A stretch of DNA of 64,000 nt from positions 8,372,501-8,436,500 of the forward strand of contig NC_084923.1 of assembly GCF_958298935.1 (NCBI RefSeq), read 5' to 3'. Both the position numbers and the translations under genes were made by a program. Positions 45,222-57,480 of this stretch are shown here, one piece after another. Below the pieces are notes generated by a model that saw only the letters and a program-made list of their open reading frames with translations, was not told where the DNA came from and searched no databases. The stretch comes from Phragmites australis. Its lineage: Eukaryota; Streptophyta; Magnoliopsida; Poales; Poaceae. The stretch's first letter is position 1; each line of letters begins with the position of its first letter.

Positions 45222-48200
45222 CACAGCAGAACGATAAACATGGAGGCGTGATTACTGACTCTGAGATTCAACAATGATAGAGCACAGCTTTTTTTTTTTT
45301 AGAGGATGTTAGAGCACAGCTGGGGACATGAAGCTAGGGCCGTCATCCTCATTCATGTGGACCCTTCGGATTGGTATATTTCGGCCCCATTGACCTGTCT
45401 CAGCATGCATTGAGGTTGATGGCACAGCGCTAGGCCATCCCACCAATTGGAGGAAGAAATTGGGCCGGCTACCTGTGCGTACGGTTGGAAGTCTTCCACT
45501 TCCAGTTCTGTGGAGTGGAGAGTTCACTGAAGCGTTTTCATGTTCCCAGATCGATTTCCAGAATGCAAACCATGTGCCCTGCTCAAATAGATGGGTGTTA
45601 TTAACGGACTCTGGTTCGAAAATATGATTTTTCATCGTCATACACTTGCACTCTTTTGGAGGTCTGTGTATTTAACTACCTAGCAGTATGATGCTTCGCC
45701 AATACGCCAATCAGTCTAAGTCAGCTGGTGCTGATCCACGCGACCGGCGGGGCAGACGTGTAGTCTCACGGTGGTCCGCAGCCCAGCCGGGGGAATTTCG
45801 TGTAGCGTAGGCCTAGGACCGTGGGATCCATCCTAGCCAAACGAGTCTCCTACCGGCTCGGCAAGGGAACCAATCAACCCGGATCATCTTCATCCCTTCA
45901 CCCACCTCTAGTAGCATCAATCACTATTGTTTCCCTTGGCGCTCTCTCCTCCTTCGTATCTCATGATTCATCTCGCGCCATTGAGAGAAGAAAAAGAAAG
46001 GCGCAGGCAGCTAAACCAGAACCAGAAGAGGACAGGGCCTCCCGGAAAGCGACGCGGAGCGAGCGCCGCCCGCCGGGGGTGGTGAGGTGAGGTGAGGTGA
46101 GGTCACGGTCAAAGCGAGCGGGGCAGGCTGCAAAGGTGGTTGGCAGCATAAAGAAATGCCCTCCTCGATCGCTGCCTCTCTGTGGCCCTTGGATGGCATT
46201 GGCACATTGGCATGGACCACATTGACCGGTCAGACCCCGGCCCACGCGGGCAGGCACGCTGCACACCGCGGCCCCCGTGCATGCCATGCCATGCGATGTC
46301 CTCCCCCGTCTCGTGAGCCCCCACCACCGCTCATGTCGCCGATCCGGATTAGGACGCCTTCTTTAATCACACCCAGCCGATTAATTAAACTGGCTGACTG
46401 AGATTCTGTTTAGCTGAGCTTTGCTTTTTTAGCTTCGCATCACATCTTACATTTATAAATTAAAATTAAGTAGTTTAAGTCTCCATTCTTATATTAAAAC
46501 AAAAACAAACATAAATATCATTTGATGATGTTTATGTGAACTATTTTATTTGTATTGCTCGGTTTGGTACAACTCGAGCTAAAAAAAAAATTAGAACTAG
46601 TTGTCTCTTACTTTAAAAATTTTAAAAATTTTAGAACTGAAGCTATAAATAGATTAATGATCTTTGATTGAAATATCTCATTCTAATTTTGAATTAAAAA
46701 TAAATATTTAAACTACTTTATTTTATTTTAAAAACTTTAAATTTTATGTCTATCTTGAATCTGAAGCTCTGTCGTGCAAAGCGTTTCGAGCCGGGCTCGG
46801 ATTAGAGTTCGCCCTGTGGCCACCGGCACGGCATCGTGTTGTTAGGTTATTGCTGTTCGCGCGGATGCCGGTGCGGGGGCCTCGGGTTGGGGGAGAGTGC
46901 GACCCTGCCTGCTTGCTCGGCAATTTTTTTATTCCGTCGTTCTGCTCAGGTTGAGTCTGCTTTCTGCCTGTGGGGAGCAGACCGGATTAGCATCCCAGTC
47001 GCAGGCTTTGACGTTTTTTAATTGTGGCGTCGCCTCAATGACCGTGTAGCTATGTATGAGTATTGCTGGGACTTGGGCCGCGGCCGGTCCAATCGTGCTA
47101 GGTCATGTTATGTTGGTTAGGCATGATTAGCTATCGTGTCCTGCATTGATATGTCGTGCTGTTTTCGTGTCGTTTCAACCTAAGTACAGTTTTACTTTAT
47201 ATTATTTAACAATATTTATATATTTATTTTTTATTATTTTACATTTATATCTCTTACTTATATATGTTTTATATCATATGATAATACTTATATATTTATT
47301 TTTTACTATTTTATACTTTTGCCTTTTATGCTCATATCTCTTTTAATGTTTCACATTTTGTATCACTGAGATTAGAGAATAAAAATAAAAATTGGTTATG
47401 TAGATTTAATCATGCTTTTTTTTATCGGCATACCTATCGTGCCAAGGTTCTAGTCACGACACAACTCTTGTATTCTTGCTGTGCTTTGAATAGTACCATG
47501 GGCAGTCTAGAAATGGTATGACCTAAGTGTCAGCTCTACATGCGAGTTGTGGATGTTGAAAACCTGAAAGAATCTCAAAAAAATTCAGATTGGACTGGAC
47601 CTCCTCGAGCCCATCGGTACAAAATTTGCCACCAATCTTAGGTTATGTAGTGCATGTCCATGATTCGGCTCGTCACCAGATGGCATGTGCCACAGGCGCA
47701 ATGCAACAGTTCAACATCCTCTATATCATCTCACCTGAAAAAGAAACATAACTAATCTAACCGCTGTAACGCTCACCTGTTGCCGCGGCGTTCAACTCAG
47801 CTCAGCTGCATTGCCACCCCAGTAGACCAAGGAATCGTACGCTGCGCCGCGCACGCTGCCCCCGCCCTCGCCCCCGCTCCTCTCCGCCGAGCACGCAAGC
47901 AACAGTGCCCGGTACATGCTCTGTGAGGTAACAGTGCGCCGCACGCTGCGACCGATCGGGTTACGGACGGATTTGACCAGTGCGGGAGTCGACGCGTCTC
48001 CGTCTCCTCTGGTGGCGTGGCGTCTACGGGCAAGCTCTCTCTGACCCCTCGCCGCGAGCAAGGATTTGTTTATTTTAGCAGTTTGTAAATTATGGGTTAT
48101 AAAAAATTAAATAGTAAGAAGTTGCATATATATTATTATAATCTAAAAGTTAGATTATAAATCTGTTTGTTTCAACTTGCCGTAGGCTCTGTGAAACAAA

Positions 48201-48769
48201 CAGGGCCTAACGTTCGATCGTCTCAGGGGCTTTGACTTGCGGCATCTGCGCGTGCGTGCGTACGTACGTACGTCACGTATCCTCTATCGTTGGGTGGCGT
48301 TGAGATCAACTGCCGGGTTTAAATTTTCTGTACGTGCTGGCCGAGATGCTGACGAGAGGGCGAGGAGGAGCGGACCCCGGGACTTGCAGAGGACTTCCAG
48401 TCCAGGCGGTCGGTCAGGTCAAGGAGCGCATTTTTAAAGCACGGATGGAGCTTCGGCATGCACGTTCAGCTCGGCTTTCCTCTCCTGTAGCGTTTGCTGT
48501 GGCGTTCCCCACTTTTGCCTTTATATGTTTTCGGATGCCTTTTTCTTCTTTTTTCCTTTCTCGTTTCGTAAATCATCATAAAGTCTTGCCGTGGTCATGG
48601 TCGCAGCGGATCCACTGAATTAAGAAAGAGGGCTCCTCCAACCTGGCTTCGCTGCACGTGTGATGTTTCGCCATCTTTTTGCTCTTTGGGGTCTGAAGAT
48701 TTCGGACGCTGATGGAGTAGTAACCTCCCCGGCTAACACAATGACAAACCAAGCGATTAGGAACCATTA
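45222..48769. other. Intergenic DNA between MULE-2 and the Harbinger element
   Basis: No gene I can support. A 110-codon minus-strand frame with an ATG (45641-45309) and a plus-strand frame from 45821 to 46090 (MGSILAKRVSYRLGKG..., basic C-terminus) have no recognisable domain. A (GAGGT)n tract lies at 46082-46103. 46400-46760 and 47150-47400 are AT-rich and MITE-like without clear ends. 47780-48060 is GC-rich without a recognisable gene. Near 48160-48210, TGTTTGTTTCA and TGAAACAAACAGGGCC form a short hairpin-like MITE remnant. A (CGTA)n run is at 48250-48272. Confidence 0.4.
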
Positions 48770-49154
48770 GGCCACTCCCAATGCATAGTGTCTTAGCTTA
48801 TATCTAAAGAAGAGAGAGACTAAGACATTGATGTTAGAAACAAGCTTGTAATGTATAGTGTCTATGTGATGTTTCTTAGGTGTCATGAAGTAATTACTAG
48901 TTGCATGTAGTGTGATCAAAACTTTCATTTGATTCATGTGGCCACTTGTGTTGCTTTCTTATAGTTCTATACCGGTGCATCTATTTCAATTAAAACTACA
49001 TACTGACAAAAAAATATGATAATGAAAGAAATATTAATATTTAATGTTCATACCAAATGAGATAAATTATATAAAGGAATAGATAGCATCGAAATGGTAT
49101 TATAATCAAAAATATAAGTTACGAAGTTACATCATTCAAAGTAATCATAATATT

Positions 49155-49870
49155 TTAATTTTGTCTAAACTTTTGCCAAATATGCTCAACCAAATCCTTT
49201 TTAAACTGAATATGAGTTGGACGATCTCGAATCTTGGAATGTTTCTCTAGTACTTTCGTAAATGCGGGCATATCTTCATGAGATATTTCTAGATCTTGAA
49301 CGACCGATGTGCTCGAAATCTCATTCAAGTTCAAGTCACGAGTATTGGCCGTCTCTTCTTTCTCATCTTCGAGTATCATGTTGTGTAGAATTATGCAAGC
49401 TAGCATGATTTTCTCAAGATCCTCTCGCTTGTACAAACGTGCTGGTCGACGCAAAATACAAAAACGAGCTTGCAAGACACCAAATGCACGTTCAACATTC
49501 TTTCTTGCACCTTCTTGCTTTTGTGCAAACAATTTATCCTTATATGTTTGCGGCTTGTATATTGACTTGACGAATGTGGCCCATTTCGAGTATATTCCAT
49601 CTGCAAGGTAGTAACCACTGTCATATTGTCTCTCGTTGACATAGTACTGCACTCGTGGAGCTTGCCCTCTCAACTCCTCAATGAACAAAGTCGATTGGTT
49701 AAGAACATTGATATCATTGTTGGATCCAGCGACACCAAAGAAGGTATGCCAAATCCAAAGATCATGCGAAGCAACCACCTCCAAAAAAGAACAACAAGGA
49801 ACATCAAGGAAAAAGCATTCACACAGGTTGAAGCATTCACACATGAACAGGAAGAAGCATTCAGAATAAA
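49155..49870 (-). pseudogene. Harbinger (HARBI1-like) transposase, N-terminally truncated
   Basis: The C-terminal 200 or so residues are intact in one frame: LEVVASHDLWIWHTFFGVAG, then SNNDINVLNQSTLF, YYLADGIYSKWATFVKSI, ARKNVERAFGVLQARFCILR and LEKIMLACIILHNMILEDE. This is the plant transposon protein family; the acidic residues in NDIN, LADG and ERAFG fit the later part of its DDE core. The normal first half is missing and replaced by a short Cys/Phe-rich reading (CECFNLCECFF) from a direct repeat GTGAATGCTT that looks like a deletion junction. The frame is open to the stop at 49155, so truncation rather than mutation has silenced it. Confidence 0.88.
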
Positions 49871-50085
49871 TTAGACCAATAGGCCTACTCCAATGTATTA
49901 GTGTTACCGAGAAAAATAGGATGACAAGTACAGGGTGGAAACAACTTCAGAATAGCAATCACAAATTTAGAATAGCAGCCACATATTCAGAATAGCAGTC
50001 TAATACAGTTCATGCATATCTATCAAATCATTACTAATACATAGTTGCATAATATAAAAAGAACACTACAGCCAAGTGCATATCT

Positions 50086-50894
50086 TCAATCTTGTTGAGG
50101 AAATAACTTCAATCTCATCCTCTCCATCATCCTCTCTCTGTTAGCTTTCTCACGTTCACTCATTGCACTTATGTCTTGTAACAGAAGGGAATTGTAAACT
50201 TCAAGCATTTTTTATTCCTTCTACGCCACCGCGGTCGAATGTGCAAGTCTTGCATCTACCAAATCTGAACATAGGAAGCATGAGCTATTTGACTCAGAAA
50301 ATCAACAATATTTGATCTTTCTTCGAGCAATATAATTGTATCCTCATTGAACAAATGGAATAATCAAATATATCCATACACATTCCCATACATATATCCT
50401 AGCTCAGCATAGTGACTCAGAAAGAAACCAAAGAGATAATAGTGCAAGACTATCACTAGAAAATCATCACTGCAAAATTTGAGATAATAGTACAAGACTA
50501 ATAACATGTATTCCTGCAATCTCCATCACAAAGAGACTAATCTAAAAACATGTGTTCATGCAAATCACAGTACAAGACTACAATGGAATAACAATCATCA
50601 CTAGAAAATTTGAGAAAAAAGAAATAAATTGCACATTGTTACCATTGATTTGGGGATTGACTGTTGTGGTAGAAATCCAAAGCGCTAGGATCTTCGCTGG
50701 AAGTGCTATGAGGCTGCGGCGGTGCCGGATGCCGAGCAGGTACCGGAGGAGATGCTTCCTCGCGGTCTCGACGTTTCTTCTCCCGACCACCCATGTGATC
50801 TAGGTGATTGCAACAACGGTGGATCTTTCCCTGGCGGCAGCTGCGGAGGTAGTGCTTCTCCTGGCGGCGGCGGAAGAGCTTCTCCCGGCGGCAA
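50086..50894 (-). pseudogene. Harbinger ORF1 (Myb/SANT-type accessory protein) remnant
   Basis: The minus strand begins with a Pro-rich stretch (MPPGEALPPPPGEALPPQLP) and ends MLEVYNSLLLQDISAMSERE, then KANRERMMERMRLKLFPQQD and a stop at 50086. Grass Pong/Ping ORF1 proteins have a Pro-rich start, a Myb/SANT-like DNA-binding middle and a tail with ...L...D.S.MSE..R......R. The middle is mostly missing and the frame is interrupted, so only both ends support the call. Confidence 0.5.
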
Positions 50895-51221
50895 CGGCTG
50901 AGCGGATGGAGCCGCGAATCAGCGCCCAGATGCGGATGGAACTACTCGGCGTCCCCACACGGAAATCCACTCCTTCCTCCCGGCTCTTCGTGGATGGAGC
51001 AGCGGATCAGCGGGGCCACGTGAATTGGAAACCACGGTGCCCCCAACGCAGCCCAGAGAAGTGTCTTGGGTGTTGGATTTCACGAATAACTTATTTCTGG
51101 AGGAAGACATCAGTTGCTTCTCTCTCCTCTTTAATTCGGTTGCCACGTCAGAGTTTTGTCTATATGAACCCCTCTTAAATGGATAAGATATTGGTCAGGG
51201 TAGAGCATTGGAAGAGGCTTA

Positions 51222-52884
51222 AAAGGAGATACGGTGAATCCACAGTTGCGAGGTTTGTCCAATTCTGTTTGACGCCCGTGCAGGAGTTTGCTAGGTTTGA
51301 AACCTCTAAGTGGCTCGCATTTCTCAATGATTGATAGGCAGTAGTTGTTACGAAGTGATCAGTTTCTACAACTGCGTTCGTGTGTCTGTTGGGGAAGCGT
51401 GCATCCCAACGACACATGTTGAGCAACTATATATTGTACATGTTACAATGCAATAAATCAGTTCTCTTAATTCGTGTTCTATTCTACGACCTCTCGATTA
51501 CTCTTGACTTCAACGGTAGTAAAATATTTGGAGGGCAAAATGGTCAACAGGAGAATAGCGTCATTTCTGATGTCTGTGTACCGTACGTAACGTGGTGGTC
51601 GCGAACCGCGAGGGGGGTTAGACTGTCCCCAACAATATTTCCTTCATTTCGTTATCTTCCTAATTTTTTTCCCCATTTTCATTCCCTTTATTTCCTTTCA
51701 TCTCCAACAGCTTCCTTTCGAGGGGAATCGCGAAGGAAAAGGAGAGAGAATCCCGTGCTGAAGGGAATGACTCTGGGAATCCCTTCGCGACGGGAACCGC
51801 GAAGGGAATCCGTTGGAGCGCTGAAGTGAACGAAAATCCCGTCGTAAAAGAATTTTAGCCCATAAAAAAAACAGTTAGACACAGTCTTAGGACCGTTCCC
51901 GCGTGCTCCTAAGGCCTTCGTTGCGCAGCACACAGTACATACAGTACGCACGCTCGAGTCCGCTGCTTGTCAGAAAAATTGCTGATTTGCCATTTTTAAT
52001 AAATATTAATTGTCTATTAAGATTAACACGTGAATCAATCTAAGCCTATATAACTACACTCGAGTGGTAAGTCAGCTACCACTCTATAGCGAAACTGCTT
52101 GTCGACCTTTCGATTCGGTCTTCAACCAAAAATCTGGGAAAGTAAAGGATGAGACCATTTCTTAGGAATGGAACCATGGAAGCAGAAGTCCCATCAGATC
52201 AAAATTAAAAATAAACGCGACGCAAATACTAGTGCATGCCACCATTTTCTGCAAGATTCTACCCCAAATGGTACTCCTCGAATTCTTCTCTCGGTTTTAC
52301 TTCTGCCATGGATCAATTTCCTACTACTGTCAGTAGGAAGAAAAAGGAAACTCAAGTAAGACAAACAAAAAGAAAAGAAATTAGGAAAAGGAGGGAGGAG
52401 GGAGTGTGCAGGGAGGCCCACCACACAGGCTGAGTGTCAGTGAGTGTGCAAAGGCTGGTCCCCACCCTTGTCACCCAATCCCTTCACTCCTCTGGCCACC
52501 CAAAAAAGAAATAGAACCCAAATACTACTCCCATCTGGATATTCTTGCTCACTCACACACACGTCACAAACACACACCCTCCTCCCCTTCCTCTCTTCTC
52601 TTCTGCAGTCCACCCACTATAGCTTGAGACTAGATCTCGAATTCTCCCACAGTTTCTCACTCCATCTCCCCCCTCCTCCCCCTTCCTCTCCCCTCTCAGA
52701 TCTCCCCATATCTCTGTGCTGCCTCACTCACTGGTCACAGCAATCCACTCCACTCCCAATCCAGAAACCCAAAAGCTTTCAGCTCCGGCTCCCTGTTTGC
52801 TTTTGACCCCCTAGCTAGCTGCTGCCGGAGAAACCCAAAAATCCAAGAAAAACAGCTGGTCAAGGAAGAGTGGAAGAAAAGAGG
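51222..52884. other. Upstream region and leader of the U-box gene
   Basis: 51590-51900 contains the GGGAATCCCTTCGCGACGGG-type hairpin words and flanks GTTAGACTGT / ACAGTTAGACACAGTC, suggesting a small MITE with imperfect ends. 52440-52800 is strongly CT-rich (CTCCCCTTCCTCTCTTCTCTTC, CCCCCCTCCTCCCCCTTCC) with ACACACAC runs, typical of the transcribed leader of a grass housekeeping gene. No clear TATA box; the real start of transcription cannot be placed. Confidence 0.4.
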
Positions 52885-52962
52885 ATGGTGATGATGATGG
52901 CGATAAGTCACCCCATGATTCGCTCCGTCATTCCTTCTCCTGCGGTCCTTGTGCGCTGGTAA
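52885..52962 (+). promoter_or_regulatory. Upstream ORF in the leader of the U-box gene
   Basis: ATG at 52885 opens a 25-codon frame (MVMMMAISHPMIRSVIPSPA and five more residues) that ends with TAA at 52962, 69 nt before the main ATG at 53032. It contains clustered in-frame ATGs (codons 1, 3, 4, 5 and 11). If the transcript starts upstream of it, as the CT-rich leader suggests, it could reduce translation of the main frame. Regulation is inferred from position only. Confidence 0.45.
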
Positions 52963-53031
52963 AAGGGCCTCGCCGTCCGTGGTGGTGCTGGTGGTGTGTT
53001 TGGACGGGGGAGTAGTCGCCGCGCCGCCACA

Positions 53032-54411
53032 ATGCCGCAGTACCAGGAGCTGCCCTGCGGCGGGCAGGTGCTCGACATCGACACGGCGCTCAAGGACGGC
53101 ATCCTCGGGGGCGCCCTTGAGCCAGGGGATGCGGCGGCGGGGGATGCCGGGAAGCAGCCGGTGGAGCTGAGGAAGATGATGGACGAGCTGGACGCCGCGG
53201 GGGACGGCGGCGGGGACGAGGCGGTGCCGGCGGTGTTTATCTGCCCGATCTCGCTGGAGCCCATGGTGGATCCGGTGACCCTGTGCACGGGGCAGACGTA
53301 CGAGCGGGACAACATCTCGCGGTGGCTGGCGCTGGGCCACCGGACCTGCCCGACCACGATGCAGGAGCTCTGGGACGACGCGCTCACCCCCAACGCCACG
53401 CTCCGCCAGCTCATCGCCGCCTGGTTCTCACGCCGCTACACCCGCTTCAAGAAGCGCTCCGCTGATTTCCACGGCCGCGCCGCTGACCTCATCCACGGTC
53501 TCCGGGGCACGGCGGTTCCCAAGAGGCAGCCCCTCAAGGGCCAGGCCCGCGTCGCCGCGCTCCGGGAGCTGCGCACCCTCGCCGCCACCCACCAGTCTGT
53601 CACCAAGGCCATCGCCGCGGCAGGCGGCGTGACCCTGTTGACCTCGCTGCTTGGCCCCTTCACGTCCCACGCCGTGGGGTCCGAGGCAGTCGCCATTCTT
53701 GTCAGCGGCGTGCCCCTCGACTCCGACGCCAAGGGCGCGCTCATGCAGCCTGCCAAGGTGTCGCTCGTGGTTGACATGCTCAACGAGGGCGCGGCGGACA
53801 CCAAGATCAACTGTGTCCGCCTCATCCGCATTCTCATGGATGAGAGAGGTTTCCGGCCGGAGACGGTGGCGAGCTTGAGCCTCTTGGTTGGTGTCATGCG
53901 CCTCATCCGAGACAAGAGGCATCCGGACGGTGTGGCTGCGGGGCTCGAGCTTCTAAATTCGATTTGTGCCGTGCACCGGCCGGCGAGGAGTATGATTGCT
54001 AGCATTGGTGCAGTGTCGCAGCTGGTGGAGTTGTTGCCGGAGCTGGCAACGGAATGTGTTGAGCCTGCCTTGGACATCTTGGACGCCCTCTCTGGAATCC
54101 AAGAAGGCAGGACGGCCCTAAAGGATTGCCCACGGACAATACCAAATGCCGTCCGCTTGCTGATGAGAGTTTCAGAACCGTGCACGCGGCGGGCGCTGTC
54201 CATGCTGTGGACGGTATGTCGGATGGCGCCTGAAGAGTGTGCGCCAGCTGCCGTGGAGGCTGGTTTGGCCGCCAAGCTTCTACTGGTCATCCAAAGTGGT
54301 TGTACGCCGGAGCTAAAGCAGAAAGCATCTGAGTTGCTCAAGCTGTGCAGACTCAACTACACTGACACCCTCTTCATCTCCAAGTGCAAGCTCACAAGGA
54401 CAATTCAGTGA
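53032..54411 (+). CDS. U-box / ARM-repeat E3 ubiquitin ligase (PUB30/31 type), single exon
   Basis: A 459-aa protein starting [20 protein letters not shown], close to the start of Arabidopsis PUB30/PUB31. The U-box is about residues 67-135 ([53 protein letters not shown]). A U-box recruits E2 enzymes without zinc. Residues about 150-455 form helical ARM repeats for substrate binding ([72 protein letters not shown]). The C-terminus ([13 protein letters not shown]) matches the family end exactly. Length fits the family. The in-frame codon at 52996 is GTG, so the start is 53032. Very high third-position GC marks it as a normal expressed grass gene. The target protein cannot be told from sequence. 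Confidence 0.96.
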   Translation: MPQYQELPCGGQVLDIDTALKDGILGGALEPGDAAAGDAGKQPVELRKMMDELDAAGDGGGDEAVPAVFICPISLEPMVDPVTLCTGQTYERDNISRWLALGHRTCPTTMQELWDDALTPNATLRQLIAAWFSRRYTRFKKRSADFHGRAADLIHGLRGTAVPKRQPLKGQARVAALRELRTLAATHQSVTKAIAAAGGVTLLTSLLGPFTSHAVGSEAVAILVSGVPLDSDAKGALMQPAKVSLVVDMLNEGAADTKINCVRLIRILMDERGFRPETVASLSLLVGVMRLIRDKRHPDGVAAGLELLNSICAVHRPARSMIASIGAVSQLVELLPELATECVEPALDILDALSGIQEGRTALKDCPRTIPNAVRLLMRVSEPCTRRALSMLWTVCRMAPEECAPAAVEAGLAAKLLLVIQSGCTPELKQKASELLKLCRLNYTDTLFISKCKLTRTIQ

Positions 54412-55700
54412 GATGGAAATGGTACTGTTGCGATGTGATTTGATTCGATGATGCGTGGTTTGTCAATTGACCTTGCTGAATTTGGAGTAAGAAGCAGATG
54501 GAATTGCCAAATTGAAGAATGGTAGAGAGTACATATTGATAAACATGCAGAATTTGCTCTATCATCTCATCTGAAGAGATGAGGCTTGTTGGGTAGACGC
54601 TAAGATCGGTTGCTGCCATTTCAATCTGTCCAGCGACAAGAAGTATAGCAGCAGTGCAGCAAAATCACTGCCAAATTAGATGGCAAGCAGGCGGATGTAC
54701 ATGCAAATTGATGTGAATTTTATCAGCTCAATAAGCACTTGAGGCTGGGTGGTAACTGGTAAGTACAGCCAGTTTTGCCATTAGCACTAGGGAATTAAGC
54801 AAAACCTGCAAATTTAGATTTTTGGCAATGTGGGATGTTGATCCCTCCCTTGTAATTGTTGGTATAAAGTGCCTAGAATTCTATACAGTACTGTTGCTTC
54901 AATTCTGGAGTACACATTGCCATGGCTTGAATTTTTTGAGTTCTTCATCTTGACCACTTATTTGCCTAATACCCTTTCGCTGTGGCTCATGTTGAAAAAC
55001 TTGAGTTCCTGTTACTGCGTTGTACTCGTGTTCTCAATTCTCAATGCTGCTAGCTACTCTTATTATTCTACACGCTGTTGTAATTCATGTGCTATTTGTA
55101 GTTACAGCATCTGATTATATTTAGCAATAATCAGATTGTGCGGTTTAACATCTATGTGCATAATCCCATACCAAGTAATTCTCTTGTTAGATAGCATCAC
55201 TCTCCTGTTAAAGAGACGGAATTACCATTGCATTTCTTTCTGGTGCATCAGCAGGGTTTGAAACTTCAAATTGTGCATGCCAACTGATATTGGGGGCAAT
55301 TTAACATCCCATGAATAAAGAAAATGTACTGTTACATATCTCATGTTCCATTGACCAGGATTAATGTGCAGTATCCATGTCCTTCCTTCCTGCCTTCTAC
55401 CTGCATCCTGGGAGAGCAGGTCTTATATTTCACATCAGGCTATCCACCATCAAGATGTCTGTATTTTATCTCCTTTTTTCTCCACTCACTAGTCTACTAG
55501 GCCAGATTAAGCCACGGGCAGTACAGGTACTAGGGGCATCCATGATTGATCAGAGCGTCAGGCTTTTGCTTTATGCGGCCAAAGCTTTGCAAAGCACAGG
55601 GGATCAGACATCATCAGAGAGGCGCTGTAGCTGTCTCGCTGCTGCAGCTGTAGGAGAGCTGGTCGCGACAGCGCCACCGGTGTAGAGCGTGGGCTAGTGG
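54412..55700. other. 3' UTR and downstream DNA of the U-box gene
   Basis: Presumed 3' UTR followed by T-rich DNA. The hydrophobic frame 54869-55114 (+) has no domain. No second gene supported. Confidence 0.4.
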
Positions 55701-57480
55701 CCTAGCTTCGAGCTGGTGAATGAATGGTGACGGCCAGTTTGACCGGGCCGGGGAAAGAACAAACGAAGCAGCCGTCGCCGTCACGCTCTTGCTTTCCGAG
55801 ATTCACGACGTGACGTCTCCTTGTCACACGCGAACGCGCGCCCGGCCGCGCACGTACAAGCTGTCCCTTTTCTCGCGTGCACCCCAGCCAGCTCGGACGC
55901 GCGCGCGAGAAGAGATGCCGGCCGTGGGCGGCCGACCATGTGCCATGGGCAGCTTGGGAGTTGGGAGGTGAGTGACGGCGAGCGGCAACGCTGGAGGAGC
56001 AGGACCACGAGCGTGCACCGATCGGGCCATTGATTGCCATGTTCGTGGGGTGCCGGAGTCACTGTGCCCGGCACAATCTGGACGGATACGGATCGATCAT
56101 CGATGGGTCTTAGTTGTAGTTGGAACCATTATACTAGCAAGCACAGGCTAGACCGAGTGGTTTCGACGAGGGAAAAAAGTGTTTGGTCAATCGAATCGCA
56201 CTCAGGCTAGAGTTTGGAGGTGGATGCACAAGGCACTAAACCGAGAACGTGCTGTTGCGTGGCCTCACTCGCTCCTGCAGTGGTAGTATGCTGCTACTAC
56301 TACTGCCAAGGCTTAACTTGATGAATGGAACGGTGTGTTGGACGTTTCGTGGTGCGAGGGAGCGAGGACCCCATCGGCCTCTGCACCGGTCCCTGCAGCT
56401 GCATCACTAACGGCGGATGCTCCATGTGCAATCAATACTGGAGTGTTCAGAAGAAAATCTCTGGACTCGCTCAGAGAAAAAGATGGTGTTTTGAAATTTC
56501 GACCATGAGCCGATGAGCGATCCCGTTGTTACCAACAACAAAAACGGTGAGAACACATTTAGGCACCTCTAGCAGCTCTGAAACCCTACCCTCCTTCCCC
56601 CCCCCCCCCCACTTCTCTCTCCTCGCCACCGTCCGAGCGTGCCGCCGGAAGCTAGCACAATCGCAAGGATGACGGCGACGGGGCCTTCCCTCCTCTGGTC
56701 ACCTCCCTTATGGCCAGATCTGGACGGGTTCGGTGAGGCGCACGGTGGCGGGTCTTAACGGGCTTGTGAGCTGTGTGCTTGGTGACGCGACGTCGGGCGG
56801 CTGCTCCCAGGGTACGGCTGTGCTGGCCTATGGCAGTTGGATGGCAATGAGGCGGCACGGGGCTGCGGCCTTGAACGGCCTCGGCTATGGTTGTCGCCGG
56901 CAGGCAAATGCCAGATTTGGTGGTGGGCTGCTCGTGGCCGCGCTTGCAAACGATGGTGGTGACATGGCGGAGGCCACATGCAGTGACCAAGCGGCAACAG
57001 CGACAGAGCTGGGGTGGCCTAAGCAGCGGCAAAGGCCGCATCTGGGCGCGCCGTTGGCGTGCAGTGACTGCGACGGCATGGCTATGTGTGAGACATCGGT
57101 GGTGGTGGTGGCCTCTTGCTTTTGAGGTGGAGGCCATGGTGGGTAACGGACCCGCGGCAGCAGGCCACGGTTCTTCGCAGTAGGGGGTGGGGAGTCTCCG
57201 GGCAAAAGCCTCGACCGATAGTTTGTCGGTGCCAACAACTGCTCCCCCCCCCATGGGACTCTCCGGATGAAAACCCTGTCCAATTCCTAGACTTACGACA
57301 GCGGCGCTAGAAGTGCCGCTTCCTTCTTGAAGGTGTTGCCTTGGAGGTCCCATGCTACTTATGGTGTTTGGTTTGTCGCAAGGTTGGGACGTTAGGCAAG
57401 GCCTCTACCCATTGAATTGCCTCATGCTTCGCAGTGGATGGCTAACATGTGTGGGGGAGAGTATTCTGCACGAAGTCAGA
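55701..57480. other. GC-rich DNA with long spurious frames
   Basis: 55730-56040 is CG-rich with many overlapping frames on both strands (for example CGCGCGCGAGAAG near 55900) but no conserved domain. 56580-57320 has a C13 run (56598-56610) and a 233-codon minus frame (57353-56652) of Arg/His/Pro-rich low-complexity sequence. It may be non-coding sequence of a retroelement, which I cannot name. Confidence 0.35.

Larger units (their letters stand above)
48770..51218 (-). mobile_element. Pong-like PIF/Harbinger transposon, internally deleted
   Basis: The left end GGCCACTCCCAATGC pairs with the reverse complement of the right end, (A)GCCTCTTCCAATGC, and TTA lies on both sides (48767-48769 and 51219-51221) if the right tip has lost one C. 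TTA targets and GGCCA..C.CAATG termini are hallmarks of Pong-type Harbinger elements. Both characteristic genes are on the minus strand in the normal order: an ORF1 remnant (about 50.9-50.09 kb) then the transposase 3' part (49870-49155). It is 2.45 kb against 5-6 kb for intact Pong elements, so half is deleted. Confidence 0.8.

Noticed and set aside
45309..45641. 110-codon minus-strand frame with an ATG
   Set aside because: No domain, no clear promoter and no homologue I can recall; kept only as a note in the intergenic entry.
52996..53031. N-terminal extension of the U-box protein
   Set aside because: The codon at 52996 is GTG. ATG at 53032 gives the family-typical MPQYQ start.
56652..57353. 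233-codon minus-strand frame
   Set aside because: Arg/His/Pro-rich low-complexity reading in GC-rich DNA with equally long frames on the other strand, no domain and no intron or promoter signals.
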